A stretch of 64,000 nt of DNA from Amycolatopsis sp. A133 (GCF_031082405.1 NZ_JAVHJU010000006.1:1-64000), one strand, 5' to 3'; shown: positions 25,492 to 34,520, counted from the first letter of the stretch. Numbers and translations: made by a program. Notes: generated from the letters alone by a model not told the origin.

Positions 25492-26346
25492 ATGGCGACA
25501 CCCTTCGCGACACCCCGGGCGAGAGCACTGGGGTTCGGGCTGCGCACCTGCCGGGAAGCACGGAACCTGGGCGTGCGGCAGCTGGCGCGGATCATCGGCG
25601 TGCATGCGCAGGAACTGTCCAACTGGGAGTACGGGAAGCGGATTCCCAAGGTGGAGCAGGTGGCGCTGCTCATGGGGGCGCTGGTCGTGGAGCCGGGGGA
25701 GCGGGCGAGGTTGCTGGAGCTGGCTCGGACTGCGACCGAGCCGGGCTGGCTGGAGAAGATGGTGCCCGGCGTGGCGCCGAGTGTTTCGAGCTATGCCGAG
25801 CACGAGCGGGCGGCGACCGCGATCTTCGACTGGGAGCCCACGGTGATCCCCGGGCTCCTGCAGACCCCGGCCTATGTTCGGGCGCTCATGGGCGGCCGCG
25901 GTCTCTCGCCGGAGCGGATCGAGAAGGTGGTGCAATCGCGGCTCGCGCGGCGCGAGGCGCTGACGAGGTACGACCCGCTGGATTACCACGTGCTGGTGGG
26001 GGAGGTGGCCGTGCGGGCGGATGTCGGCGATGCGCAGGTGATGGCCGAACAGCTGCGGCACATGCTCAAGGTCGCCGTGCGCCGGAACATCCGGCTCCAG
26101 GTGATGCCGCTGCAGCTCAAGCCGGCCGATGGTCCGTTCCACAACTTCGCGGTGCTCGACTACATCGCCTTGCCGTCGATCGTCTTCGTCGAGCTCCACC
26201 ACGCGAGCGCCTACCTCTACGATGACGATCAGGTGGCCAGCTACCGCGCGGCAGCGAAAAACATGGCGGCCTCGGCGATGGGCGAGGGCGAGAGTGCCCG
26301 GTTCATCGAAGAGGTGATCGCCGAACTCGGAGGCTCCGATGGGTGA
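25492..26346 (+). CDS. XRE-family regulator with DUF5753 (Scr1-type)
   Basis: 284-aa protein. An N-terminal Cro/C1 HTH (about 15-70: LGFGLRTCREARNLGVRQLA as FGLRTCREARNLGVRQLA, then VHAQELSNWEYGKR) is followed by the DUF5753 domain (about 95-275: FDWEPTVIPGLLQTPAYVRAL and VRRNIRLQVMPLQ). This is the actinobacterial WhiJ/Scr1 architecture, typically paired with a small DUF397 protein. Here the partner starts inside this gene's stop region (8-bp overlap). Such pairs affect development or act like toxin-antitoxin modules; which applies here is unknown. Confidence 0.92.
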   Translation: MATPFATPRARALGFGLRTCREARNLGVRQLARIIGVHAQELSNWEYGKRIPKVEQVALLMGALVVEPGERARLLELARTATEPGWLEKMVPGVAPSVSSYAEHERAATAIFDWEPTVIPGLLQTPAYVRALMGGRGLSPERIEKVVQSRLARREALTRYDPLDYHVLVGEVAVRADVGDAQVMAEQLRHMLKVAVRRNIRLQVMPLQLKPADGPFHNFAVLDYIALPSIVFVELHHASAYLYDDDQVASYRAAAKNMAASAMGEGESARFIEEVIAELGGSDG

Positions 26347-26527
26347 GTGGCGGACTTCCCGCTATTCAGAGCGAGAGAACTGCGTCGAAGTGGCGCTCGG
26401 ACCTGCGGCAAAAATCCGCGACACCAAGGACCGCTCCGGCGGCACCCTCGAAATCTCCACCCGATCGTGGGACGCCTTACTCTCCGCACTGTGTCGCCCG
26501 ACACCACTGGATCTTCCGAAGGTGTAG
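26339..26527 (+). CDS. DUF397-domain small protein
   Basis: 62-aa DUF397 protein: the conserved start MGEWRTSRYSERENCVEVAL and IRDTKDRSGGTLEIS match the family. ATG at 26339 overlaps the 3' end of the XRE gene, so translation is coupled. It is the usual partner (putative toxin or antagonist) of Scr1/WhiJ-like regulators. Confidence 0.92.
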   Translation: MGEWRTSRYSERENCVEVALGPAAKIRDTKDRSGGTLEISTRSWDALLSALCRPTPLDLPKV

Positions 26528-26576
26528 CTCCTCCGCACATAGCTAGCGACGGGGGTCACGCTTACCGTTCCCGTCC

Positions 26577-27326
26577 ATGACCAGCGATCTGGACGGACGC
26601 ACCGCCCTCGTCACCGGCGGTGCCGGCGGTATCGGCCTCGCCTGCGTCCGCGCTCTCGCCGCGGCCGGGGCGAAGGTGCACGTCGTCGACATCGACGCTC
26701 GGCGCACCGAAGCTGCCGCCTTCGAGGTGGGCGGCTGGGCGCACGTCGCCGACCTCACCGACCCCGCTTCGATCGACGCTCTGCCCGCCGAGGTCGACGT
26801 CCTGGTCAACAACGCCGGGATCCAGCACGTCTCGCCCCTCGAAGACTTCCCGCCGGAGGTCTTCACGCGGATCCAGACCCTGATGGTCACCGCTCCCTTC
26901 CTGCTCATCCGGCACACCCTCCCCGCGATGTACGCCCGGGGGTGGGGCCGGATCGTCAACATGTCGAGCGTCCACGGGCTGCGCGCCTCCGCCTTCAAAG
27001 CCGCCTACGTCGCCGCCAAGCACGGGCTCGAAGGCCTCTCCAAGGTCGCCGCCCTCGAAGGTGCCGAACACGGCGTCACGAGCAATTGCGTGAACCCCGG
27101 GTACGTCCGCACCCCGCTCGTCGACGGACAGATCGACGCGCAGGCCGCCGAGCACGACATCCCGCGTGAGGACGTCGTCGCCGAGGTCCTCCTCAAACGC
27201 GCCGCGATCAAGAAGCTGATCGAACCCGAAGACGTCGCTTCCCTGGTGGTCTGGCTGTGCTCGCCGCACGCCGGCCACATCACCGGGGCCTCCGTCCCGC
27301 TCGACGGCGGCTGGACCGCCGCGTAA
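26577..27326 (+). CDS. D-3-hydroxybutyrate dehydrogenase
   Basis: 249-aa classical SDR. Cofactor motif TGGAGGIG (13-20), NNAG (78-81), and catalytic S131, Y144 and K148 (YVAAK). VNMSSVHGLRASAFKAAYVAAKHGLEGL (quoted as NMSSVHGLRAS and AAYVAAKHGLEG) and the NPGYVRTPLVD segment are typical of 3-hydroxybutyrate dehydrogenases, which convert D-3-hydroxybutyrate and NAD to acetoacetate. No ribosome site precedes ATG 26577, so a leaderless mRNA is possible. A metabolite/H+ symporter and a GAF-PucR regulator follow in the same direction, and extracellular PHB-esterase-like genes lie 6-8 kb downstream. Confidence 0.88.
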   Translation: MTSDLDGRTALVTGGAGGIGLACVRALAAAGAKVHVVDIDARRTEAAAFEVGGWAHVADLTDPASIDALPAEVDVLVNNAGIQHVSPLEDFPPEVFTRIQTLMVTAPFLLIRHTLPAMYARGWGRIVNMSSVHGLRASAFKAAYVAAKHGLEGLSKVAALEGAEHGVTSNCVNPGYVRTPLVDGQIDAQAAEHDIPREDVVAEVLLKRAAIKKLIEPEDVASLVVWLCSPHAGHITGASVPLDGGWTAA

Positions 27327-27369
27327 ACCCGTCCGCCGCAACGAACCCCACAAGGAAGTGGAGCCCGCA

Positions 27370-28695
27370 GTGAGCCAACCCCACCGGTCGGCGATCGCCA
27401 AGATCGTCGGCGCGAGCCTGATCGGCACCACCATCGAGTGGTACGACTTCTTCCTCTACACCTCGGCCGCCGCCCTCGTCTTCAACAAACTCTTCTTCCC
27501 GACGGCGAACCCGCTCACCGGCACGCTGCTGGCGTTCCTGACCTACGCCGTCGGGTTCCTCGCCCGCCCGGTCGGCGGCCTGGTCTTCGGTCACTTCGGC
27601 GACCGGCTCGGCCGGAAGAAACTGCTGGTCGTCAGCCTGGTCCTGATGGGCGGCTCGACCTGCCTGATGGGCGTCCTGCCGACGTACGCCACGGCGGGCG
27701 TCCTGGCACCGCTGCTGCTCACGCTGCTTCGGCTCGTCCAGGGGTTCGCGCTCGGCGGCGAGTGGGGCGGTGCCGTCCTGATCGTCTCCGAACACGGTGA
27801 CGACCGCCGCCGCGGTTTCTGGGCGAGCTGGCCGCAGTGCGGTGCGCCCGGCGGCAACCTGCTGGCCACCGCGGTGCTGGCGATCCTCTCGGCCACCCAG
27901 TCCGATGCGGCGTTCATGTCGTGGGGCTGGCGCGTCCCGTTCCTGCTCTCGGGCGTGCTGCTGCTGATCGGCCTGTGGATCCGGCTGGCCGTCGCCGAGT
28001 CGCCGGTGTTCCTCGCCGCCCAGCGCCAGGCCGAAGCGCGCGCCGAAAAGCACGTGCCGGTCGTCGACGTCTTCCGCAACAGCTGGCGGCAGGTGCTCGT
28101 CACCATCGGCGCCCGGATGGCCGAGAACGTCTCGTACTACGTGATCACCGCGTTCATCCTGGTGTACGTCACGACGGGGCTGCACCTGCCGAAGGGTGTG
28201 GGCCTGACCGCGGTGCTCATCGGCTCGGCCGTGCACTTCGTGACGATCCCGCTGTGGGGCGCGCTGTCCGACCGCGTCGGGCGCCGTCCGGTCTACCTGT
28301 TCGGCGCGATCGGGATGGCCTTGTGGAGCTTCGCGTTCTTCGCTTTGCTGGACACGAAGTCGTCGGCGGTGATCGTGCTGGCCACGACCGTCGGGCTGGT
28401 GCTGCACGGCGCGATGTACGGCCCGCAGGCCGCGTTCTTCGCCGAGCAGTTCCCGACCCGGGTGCGCTACACCGGCCTTTCGGTCGGCGGGCAGCTGTCG
28501 TCGATCGCCGCCGGGGCCGTCGCGCCGCTGATCGCCGTGGCGCTGTTCTCCAGCTGGGGCAGCACCGTGCCGGTGTCGCTGTACGTCACCGCGATGTGCC
28601 TGATCACGGTGATCGCGCTGCTGTCCGCCCGCGAAACGCGCGGCGAATCGCTGCACGACGACGTCGAGGCGGAGAAGGCAGCCGTTTCGCCCTAG
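27370..28695 (+). CDS. MFS transporter, metabolite:H+ symporter (MHS) type
   Basis: 441-aa twelve-helix transporter. The opening IGTTIEWYDFFLYTSAAAL and the motif GHFGDRLGRKKLLV identify the MHS branch (ProP/ShiA-like). GTG at 27370 is preferred because GGAG lies 6 bases before it; an in-frame GTG at 27358 has no room for a ribosome site. It is 43 bp after the 3-hydroxybutyrate dehydrogenase, so the likely cargo is 3-hydroxybutyrate or a similar carboxylate. That is inference. The stop is 1 base before the next ATG. Confidence 0.88.
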   Translation: MSQPHRSAIAKIVGASLIGTTIEWYDFFLYTSAAALVFNKLFFPTANPLTGTLLAFLTYAVGFLARPVGGLVFGHFGDRLGRKKLLVVSLVLMGGSTCLMGVLPTYATAGVLAPLLLTLLRLVQGFALGGEWGGAVLIVSEHGDDRRRGFWASWPQCGAPGGNLLATAVLAILSATQSDAAFMSWGWRVPFLLSGVLLLIGLWIRLAVAESPVFLAAQRQAEARAEKHVPVVDVFRNSWRQVLVTIGARMAENVSYYVITAFILVYVTTGLHLPKGVGLTAVLIGSAVHFVTIPLWGALSDRVGRRPVYLFGAIGMALWSFAFFALLDTKSSAVIVLATTVGLVLHGAMYGPQAAFFAEQFPTRVRYTGLSVGGQLSSIAAGAVAPLIAVALFSSWGSTVPVSLYVTAMCLITVIALLSARETRGESLHDDVEAEKAAVSP

Positions 28696-28696
28696 C

Positions 28697-30550
28697 ATGA
28701 CCGCCGTGACCGCACCCTCGGACGCGCTGCGCCGGCTGCTCGACCTGCTCGCCTCCGGGGCGAGCACCGAGCAGCTGGCGCACGTCGTCGTGGCCGCCCG
28801 CGCGCAGGGCGCCCTCGACGCGGCCGACCTGGCCGCGCTGGCCAGCGCGGGCGAGCTGGCCCTGCGGATCCGCGAGACCCTGGCCGAGCACCGGCGGCGC
28901 GAGGCCCAGCTCACCGCGCTGTTCGAAACCGCGAGCGAGCTCGCCGCGCTGTCCGATCCGGACACCGTGCTGCGCTCGATCGTCCGGAGGGCGCGGGCAT
29001 TGCTCGGCGTCGACGTCTCCTACCTCAGCCTGAACAACGAGGCCGAGGGCAAGACCTACGTCCGGGTCAGCGACGGCTCGGTGTCGGCGGAGTTCCAGCA
29101 GATCGTGCTCGGCATGGGCGAGGGTCTCGGCGGGCTGGTCGCGCAGACCGCGCGGCCGTACGCGACTTCGGACTACTTCAACGACGACCGGTTCAAGCAC
29201 ACCCGGCACATCGATTCCGGCGTGCAGGACGAGGGCCTGACCGCGATCCTCGGCGTGCCCCTGGCCATCGGCCCGAAGGTGCTCGGCGTGCTCTTCGCGT
29301 CCGACCGCACCTCCCGCGAGTTCTCCGCGGACGAGGTGGCGCTGCTGTCGTCGCTCGCCGACCACGCGGCGATCGCCCTGGACAGCGCGAACCTCCTCGA
29401 CCAGACCCGCCGCGCGGTCGCGGAACTCAACGAGGCCAACGCGACGATGGAACGCGCCGAGGACGCCCACGACCGGCTGACCGACCTGGTGCTGCGCGGG
29501 GGCGACCTGCCGGACGTCGCCGACGCGGTCGCCGACGTGCTGCACGGAGACCTCACGGTCTACGACGCCGACGGCACGCTCCTGGCCAGCTCGGCGGATC
29601 CGGTGGCGCTCGACCCGGACGCACTGGCCGCGGCCCGCACCACCGGCCGGGCGGTGTCTACAAGGGACAACTGGGTGTGCGCGGTGCAGGCGGGCCCCGA
29701 ACTGCTCGGCAGCCTGGTGCTGGCCGGGCGCGCCGGGCTCGGCGACCCCGACCGGCGGCTGTTCGAACGCGCCGGCGTCGTGACGGCGCTGCTGCTGATG
29801 CTGCGCCGGTCGGTGGTGCGCGCCGAGGACGAGGTCCGCGGCGAGCTGCTGACCGACCTGCTGACGGCGCCCGGCCGCAATCCCCGTGCGCTGCTGGCCC
29901 GCGGCCGCCGGCTGGGGATCGATCTGTCGGCCCCGCACGCGGTGCTGGTCGCGCACGCGGACGGCGGCTCGCGGCGGCGCGTGGCGAGCGCGGCCGCCCG
30001 GCACGCGACGTTGGTCGGGGTGCACGCCGAGGAGGTCGTGCTGCTCGCCGCGGGCGACCCCGACGAGCTCGCCCGCCGCGTGGCGGCCGACCTCGGCTCG
30101 GCGACGGGCCGTCCGGTCACGGTGGGCGCGGCGGGGCCGGCGGGCGGCCCGTCGGCGATCGCGGACGCCCACGCCGAAGCCGCGCGCTGCGTCCGGGCGC
30201 TGCTGGCGCTCGGCCGGACGGGCGAAGGCGCGGCGATGACCGGGCTGGGGTTCCTCGGCCAGCTCCTCGGCGACCGCGCGGACCTGGACGCGTTCGTCCG
30301 CCGGACACTGGGGCCGGTCCTGGACTACGACGAGCGCCGCGGCACCGAACTGGTCGCCACGCTGCGGGCCTACTTCGCGAACGGGTCGCAGCTGGCGCGG
30401 ACGAAGGATGTGCTGCACGTCCACGTGAACACGGTGGTGCAGCGGCTGGAGCGGGTGGCGTCGTTGCTGGGGGAGGACTGGCAGGCGCCGGACCGGGCGC
30501 TGGAGATCCAGCTGGCGCTGCGGCTGCACCGGCTCGGCGCACCGCGGTGA
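28697..30550 (+). CDS. GAF-domain PucR/CdaR-type transcriptional regulator
   Basis: 617-aa regulator with a GAF domain (about 70-230; DPDTVLRSIVRRARALLGVD, GLGGLVAQTARPYATSDYF), a central linker with a second sensory-like region, and a PucR C-terminal helix-turn-helix (about 555-610; LRAYFANGSQLARTKDVLHVHVNTVVQRLER, i.e. NGSQLARTKDVLHVHVNTV). It is translated immediately after the MHS transporter (1-bp gap) and probably regulates this operon in response to its substrate. Confidence 0.9.
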   Translation: MTAVTAPSDALRRLLDLLASGASTEQLAHVVVAARAQGALDAADLAALASAGELALRIRETLAEHRRREAQLTALFETASELAALSDPDTVLRSIVRRARALLGVDVSYLSLNNEAEGKTYVRVSDGSVSAEFQQIVLGMGEGLGGLVAQTARPYATSDYFNDDRFKHTRHIDSGVQDEGLTAILGVPLAIGPKVLGVLFASDRTSREFSADEVALLSSLADHAAIALDSANLLDQTRRAVAELNEANATMERAEDAHDRLTDLVLRGGDLPDVADAVADVLHGDLTVYDADGTLLASSADPVALDPDALAAARTTGRAVSTRDNWVCAVQAGPELLGSLVLAGRAGLGDPDRRLFERAGVVTALLLMLRRSVVRAEDEVRGELLTDLLTAPGRNPRALLARGRRLGIDLSAPHAVLVAHADGGSRRRVASAAARHATLVGVHAEEVVLLAAGDPDELARRVAADLGSATGRPVTVGAAGPAGGPSAIADAHAEAARCVRALLALGRTGEGAAMTGLGFLGQLLGDRADLDAFVRRTLGPVLDYDERRGTELVATLRAYFANGSQLARTKDVLHVHVNTVVQRLERVASLLGEDWQAPDRALEIQLALRLHRLGAPR

Positions 30551-30672
30551 ACCGGAGCGGGCAGTACCCGTTGAGCCGCTCGGCAGCCCGGACGGCCGCC
30601 GCCCGGCCCTAGCGGAGCACGGCGGCACAGGGCACGGTGGAAGAAGACGGGTACCACCATGGAGGGGGTCTC

Positions 30673-30948
30673 ATGAAGGAATTCGAAAGCGCACTCGCGG
30701 CAGCGTTCGGGGTCGGCGCGGCCGACGTTCCCGCACTGGCGATCGACCGGCTCGACGGCCGGGCGGGCACCGGGGCCGGTCCGGTGCCGATTTGTTACAC
30801 CTGGTCGGCGGACCCGGTTCGCCCCTCGGTCAGCCCCTGCCGGGCCGCCGAGCCGGTGCGGGCGACCGTCTGCCGGGCGGAGCACACCGAGCCGGTGCGG
30901 CCGAGCGTTTGCCGGGCCGAGGTGCCGGTGGCCGCGGCCGCCGGGTGA
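30673..30948 (+). CDS. RiPP precursor peptide with three PVRxSVC-like core repeats
   Basis: 91-aa peptide. ATG at 30673 has an excellent ribosome site (GGAGGGGG, 4-5 base spacing); an in-frame GTG at 30637 has none. Residues 1-37 form a leader-like amphipathic segment (MKEFESALAAAFGVGA... AIDRLDG). The C-terminal half is a core with C41, then three repeats: PVRPSVSPCRA (48-58), PVRATVCRAE (61-70) and PVRPSVCRAE (74-83), ending VPVAAAAG. Cysteines at 41, 56, 67 and 80, each preceded in the repeats by Ser or Thr, are the expected sites for azoline formation by the YcaO protein whose GTG overlaps this stop (GTGA). I do not know a matching precursor family. Confidence 0.8.
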   Translation: MKEFESALAAAFGVGAADVPALAIDRLDGRAGTGAGPVPICYTWSADPVRPSVSPCRAAEPVRATVCRAEHTEPVRPSVCRAEVPVAAAAG

Positions 30949-33146
30949 CCGAACCGTCCTCGCCGGTCGTCGGGTTCAAGCGGCACCTGAGCACCGCCGT
31001 GGTGCCCGGCGACGCGGTGTACGTGCTGTCCGAAGACGGTGCGACGGCGCTGAGCGGCCCGCACGTGGAGTCCCTGGTCCCGTTGCTGGACGGCACCAGG
31101 GATTTTGCGGCCCTGCGCCGGGACCTGCCCGCCGACGTCCCCGCCGAAGAGGCGTCCGGGGTGCTGACCCGGCTCGCCGAAGCCGGGCTGATCGCCCTGC
31201 GCCCGGCGGCGGCCACGCCCGAGCTCGCCTACTGGGACGCCGTGGGTGCCGACCCCGTGAGCGTGCGCGGCCGGGTCGCGCTGATCGGCGGGGATCGCGC
31301 GGCAGCGGAGGCCCTGCGCTCGGCCGGGCTCACCGTGGTCGAAGACGAAAACGAAGCCGGCCTGTCCGTCGTGCTGTGCCACGACTACCTCGACCCGCAG
31401 CTGTCCGAAGTGGACGCCCGGCACCGTGCGGCCGGACGGCCTTGGCTGCCCGCCAAACCGATCGGCGCGCGGGTGTGGATCGGCCCGTTCTTCACCCCCG
31501 GCGACGGCCCGTGCCGGCACTGCCTGGCCGCGCGGCTGTGGGGCAACCGCCCCGCCGAAGCCCACGTCCGGGACGCGCTCGGCCGGTCCGGGCCCCTGCC
31601 GCGGCCGGAGGTCACGCTCGCCCCGCTGACCGCCGTCGCGCTCAACCTGATCGCCCTCGAAGCCGTCAAGTGGCTGGCCGGGCAGCGGTACCCGGGGCAG
31701 CGGGCCCTGTGGACGTTCGACAGCCGCGACCTGACCGGCGAGCGGCACGAGATCCGCGCCCGGCCGCAGTGCCCGTCCTGCGGGAACCCGGACCTCGTGC
31801 GCGAGCGGACGCGCCGGCCCGTGACGTTCGAGTCGCGTCCCAAAGCCCACACGGACGGCGGCGGGCACCGCGCGTTGCCGCCGGAGCAGGTGCTCGACAC
31901 CTACCGGCACCTGGTCAGCCCGCTGACCGGGGTCGTCAAGGAGCTGCGCCGCGACCCGCGCGGCCCGGCCCTGTTCAGCTCGTTCCGGTCGGGACCGAAC
32001 ATCGCGCTGGGCCGGCGCGGCGCCGACCGGCTGCGCACGGCGCTGCGCAGCCAGAACGGCGGCAAGGGTGTCACCCCGCTCCAGGCCGAGGTGGGCGCGC
32101 TGTGCGAGGCCCTCGAACGGCACAGCGGCCACTACGACGGCGACGAAGAACGGGTGCGCGCGAGCTTTCACGAGCTGGCAGACAAGGCGGTGCACCCCGA
32201 CACGTGCCAGCTGTTCCACGAGCGCCAGTTCGCCGACCGGGCGCGCAGCAACGCGAGCCACGGGTCGTTCCAGTTCGTCTGCGACCCGTTCGACGAGGAC
32301 GCCGTGCTGGACTGGACGCCGGTGTGGTCGCTCACCCGCGGCGAACACCGGCTGTTCCCGACCTCCCTGCTGTACTTCGGCACGTCCGGGCCGCCGTCCC
32401 TGCTCGCCGACTCCAACGGCAACGCCGCGGGCGGCACCCTGGAGGACGCGGCGCTGCAGGGGATGCTCGAACTCGTGGAACGCGACGCCGTCGCGCTGTG
32501 GTGGTACAACCGCACGCGGCACCCGGCGGTCGACCTGGACGCGTCCGGCGACCCCTGGATCGCCGAGCTGCGCGCGGTGTACGCGGGCCTGGGCCGCGAG
32601 GTCTGGGTCCTCGACGTGACCTCCGACCTCGGGGTGCCCGTGCTGGCCGCGCTGTCCCGGCAGACCGGCGGGCCCCGCGAGGCGATCATGCTGGGGTTCG
32701 GCGCGCACCTCGACCCGGCCGTCGCCCTGCGGCGCGCGCTGACCGAGCTGAACCAGATGATGCCCGCGGTCCTCGACGGGTGGGACGGCGGCGACGACCC
32801 GGACGCCGCGCGGTGGCTGCGGGACGCGACCGTGGCCACCGAGCCGTACCTCCTCCCGGATCCGGCCGCCGGCCCGGCCCGCTTCGCGGACGCCTCCGCA
32901 CCCGACCTGCTGACGGACGTCAAGCTGGTGCAGGCCAGGCTCGAAGCCGCCGGGCTCGAGGTGTTCCTGCTCGACCAGACGCGGCCCGACATCGGCCTGC
33001 CCGTGGTCAAGGTGATCGCGCCGGGGCTGCGGGGGTTCTGGGCGCGGTTCGCGCCCGGGCGCCTCTACGACGTGCCGGTGCGGCTCGGCCGCCTGGCCGA
33101 GCCGACCGCGTACGAAGACCTCAACCCGATGCCGATCTTCCTCTAG
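30945..33146 (+). CDS. Fused RRE-E1-like-YcaO cyclodehydratase (TOMM type)
   Basis: 733-aa single-chain azoline synthetase. An N-terminal PqqD-like RiPP recognition element (about 6-85: RHLSTAVVPGDAVYVLSEDG, LVPLLDGTRDFAALRRDL) is followed by an E1-like module with zinc cysteines CRHC (about 190) and CPSC (about 276). The YcaO domain (about 320-733) carries ATP-binding segments QAEVGALCEALERHSGHY (about 378-395) and GGTLEDAALQGMLELVERDA. The chain ends EDLNPMPIFL, the Pro-rich terminus typical of azoline-forming YcaOs. It should bind the upstream leader and cyclise Cys/Ser/Thr using ATP. GTG at 30945 overlaps the precursor stop. No FMN dehydrogenase, protease or exporter is adjacent, so azolines rather than azoles are expected. 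The stop shares CTAG with the convergent esterase. Confidence 0.9.
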   Translation: MTEPSSPVVGFKRHLSTAVVPGDAVYVLSEDGATALSGPHVESLVPLLDGTRDFAALRRDLPADVPAEEASGVLTRLAEAGLIALRPAAATPELAYWDAVGADPVSVRGRVALIGGDRAAAEALRSAGLTVVEDENEAGLSVVLCHDYLDPQLSEVDARHRAAGRPWLPAKPIGARVWIGPFFTPGDGPCRHCLAARLWGNRPAEAHVRDALGRSGPLPRPEVTLAPLTAVALNLIALEAVKWLAGQRYPGQRALWTFDSRDLTGERHEIRARPQCPSCGNPDLVRERTRRPVTFESRPKAHTDGGGHRALPPEQVLDTYRHLVSPLTGVVKELRRDPRGPALFSSFRSGPNIALGRRGADRLRTALRSQNGGKGVTPLQAEVGALCEALERHSGHYDGDEERVRASFHELADKAVHPDTCQLFHERQFADRARSNASHGSFQFVCDPFDEDAVLDWTPVWSLTRGEHRLFPTSLLYFGTSGPPSLLADSNGNAAGGTLEDAALQGMLELVERDAVALWWYNRTRHPAVDLDASGDPWIAELRAVYAGLGREVWVLDVTSDLGVPVLAALSRQTGGPREAIMLGFGAHLDPAVALRRALTELNQMMPAVLDGWDGGDDPDAARWLRDATVATEPYLLPDPAAGPARFADASAPDLLTDVKLVQARLEAAGLEVFLLDQTRPDIGLPVVKVIAPGLRGFWARFAPGRLYDVPVRLGRLAEPTAYEDLNPMPIFL

Positions 33147-34348
33147 CACTGCCCGTCGGCGAGGATCCAATACCCCGGGGACGTCTCCTTGAGCGCGTGG
33201 ATCGTGAACGTGTTCCACAACCCCATCGCCTGGTTGGAACCGTTCGCGTAGGTCTGCCCGGCGCTCTGGTGCGCGCGGCCCGCCTGGGTGTGGGCGTAGT
33301 TGCTGGCGCTCACGCAGGTGCCCGACGGCGGCGTGGTGCTGGTGGTGGTGGTGGTCGTCGGCGGCGTGGCTGTCGTCGTGGTCCCGGATCCCTTGTCCAG
33401 CCCGAAGAACAGGCCGGTGTAGTAGCTGGAGCAGATACCGGCGAGGAAGTACGCGCCGGTGCTGCCGCACTGCGTGGTGCCGGTGCCGGGGTCGACCGCG
33501 GTGCCGTGGCCCATGCCCGCGATCGAATACAGCTGCACCTTGCCGGCGTAGTTCGTCAGCGTCGTGCCGCCGGGCAGGGACTGCGTGCTCGTCGGCGCCT
33601 GGGCGACGCCGTGCACCGCGGTCCACTGGTCGCGCAGCTCGGTGCCGTTGACCGGGTAGACGGTGTAGTCGGCGGTGCCTTGCCAGATCGCCACGCGCGG
33701 CCACGGGCCGCCGTAACCGGGGTACTGCGCCTTGACCTTCGACGCCCACTGCGCCGGCGTCAGGTGCTGGTCGTTCTGCTGGCAGTTCGTCGCCTCGACG
33801 ACGCTCGTGGCGCACTGCGCGGGCAGCCCGGCGTTGATGCCGCCACCGGCGAAGACGTCCGGGTACGCGGCGAGCAGGTCGGCGGTCATCCCGCCGCCGG
33901 CCGACAAGCCGGTGACGAACACCCGGGATCGATCCGAGCCGTGGTCGGCGATCGCCTTGTCCACCATGGACTTGACCGACGCGGCTTCGCCGTTGCCGCG
34001 GGTGTCGTCGGCGGTGGAGAACCAGTTGAAGCACTTGAGCGAGTTGTTCGCGGTCGACTGCTGCGGAAACACGACCTCGAACCGCCAGCGGTCGGCCAGC
34101 GCGGGCCAGCCGGAATGGGCGTAGTAGTCCGCGGCGCTCTGCGTGCAGCCGTGCAGCGCGACGACCACCGGGCGGCCGGCTTCGAGCCCGGCGGGGGTGT
34201 AGGTGTACATCGCCAGTGCGCCGGGATTGGCGCCGAAGTTCGTGACCGGCACGAGGGACGACGGCGGCGGGTCGGCGGCGGCCACCCCGACGGTGGTGAG
34301 CACGGCGGCGGTGATCGCGGCGAGTCCCGCGAAGGCGAGCTTGCGCAT
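33143..34348 (-). CDS. Secreted PHB-depolymerase-family esterase with C-terminal binding module
   Basis: 401-aa exported alpha/beta hydrolase. The signal peptide is about 1-25 (MRKLAFAGLAAITAAVL...AAA). The catalytic domain has HGC (66-68, oxyanion) and the nucleophile elbow GLSAGG (S149). A Thr-rich linker (TTTTATPPTTTTTTSTTPP) leads to a roughly 60-aa C-terminal domain (CVSASNYAHTQAGRAH... ADGQC) like the substrate-binding domains of PHB depolymerases. It could hydrolyse polyhydroxybutyrate or acetylated polysaccharide; feruloyl or acetylxylan esterases share the fold. ATG at 34348 has AAGGAACTC upstream. Its TAG shares CTAG with the YcaO stop. Confidence 0.87.
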   Translation of the reverse strand: MRKLAFAGLAAITAAVLTTVGVAAADPPPSSLVPVTNFGANPGALAMYTYTPAGLEAGRPVVVALHGCTQSAADYYAHSGWPALADRWRFEVVFPQQSTANNSLKCFNWFSTADDTRGNGEAASVKSMVDKAIADHGSDRSRVFVTGLSAGGGMTADLLAAYPDVFAGGGINAGLPAQCATSVVEATNCQQNDQHLTPAQWASKVKAQYPGYGGPWPRVAIWQGTADYTVYPVNGTELRDQWTAVHGVAQAPTSTQSLPGGTTLTNYAGKVQLYSIAGMGHGTAVDPGTGTTQCGSTGAYFLAGICSSYYTGLFFGLDKGSGTTTTATPPTTTTTTSTTPPSGTCVSASNYAHTQAGRAHQSAGQTYANGSNQAMGLWNTFTIHALKETSPGYWILADGQC

Positions 34349-34520
34349 GGTGAGTTCCTTCTCGTCGTTGAGAGGGGCGCCAGCGACGCTAAGACGGCTC
34401 CGGGGTTTCAGACCATGTGGCCGTCCACCACATCGGCGCGGCGATTCATGGTGGCCGGCGGGGTGGCTCTCCGGCGCCGCACGCGCTTGGGTTCGGTCAT
34501 CGGAAAACCGGAGGTGAACC

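Noticed and set aside
30637-30672. GTG start for a 103-aa RiPP precursor
   Set aside because: No ribosome site; GGAGGGGG is ideally placed for ATG 30673.
30795-34034. 1079-codon minus-strand open frame across the RiPP locus
   Set aside because: Composition is that of a GC-driven antisense frame. The plus-strand YcaO protein shows all family motifs.
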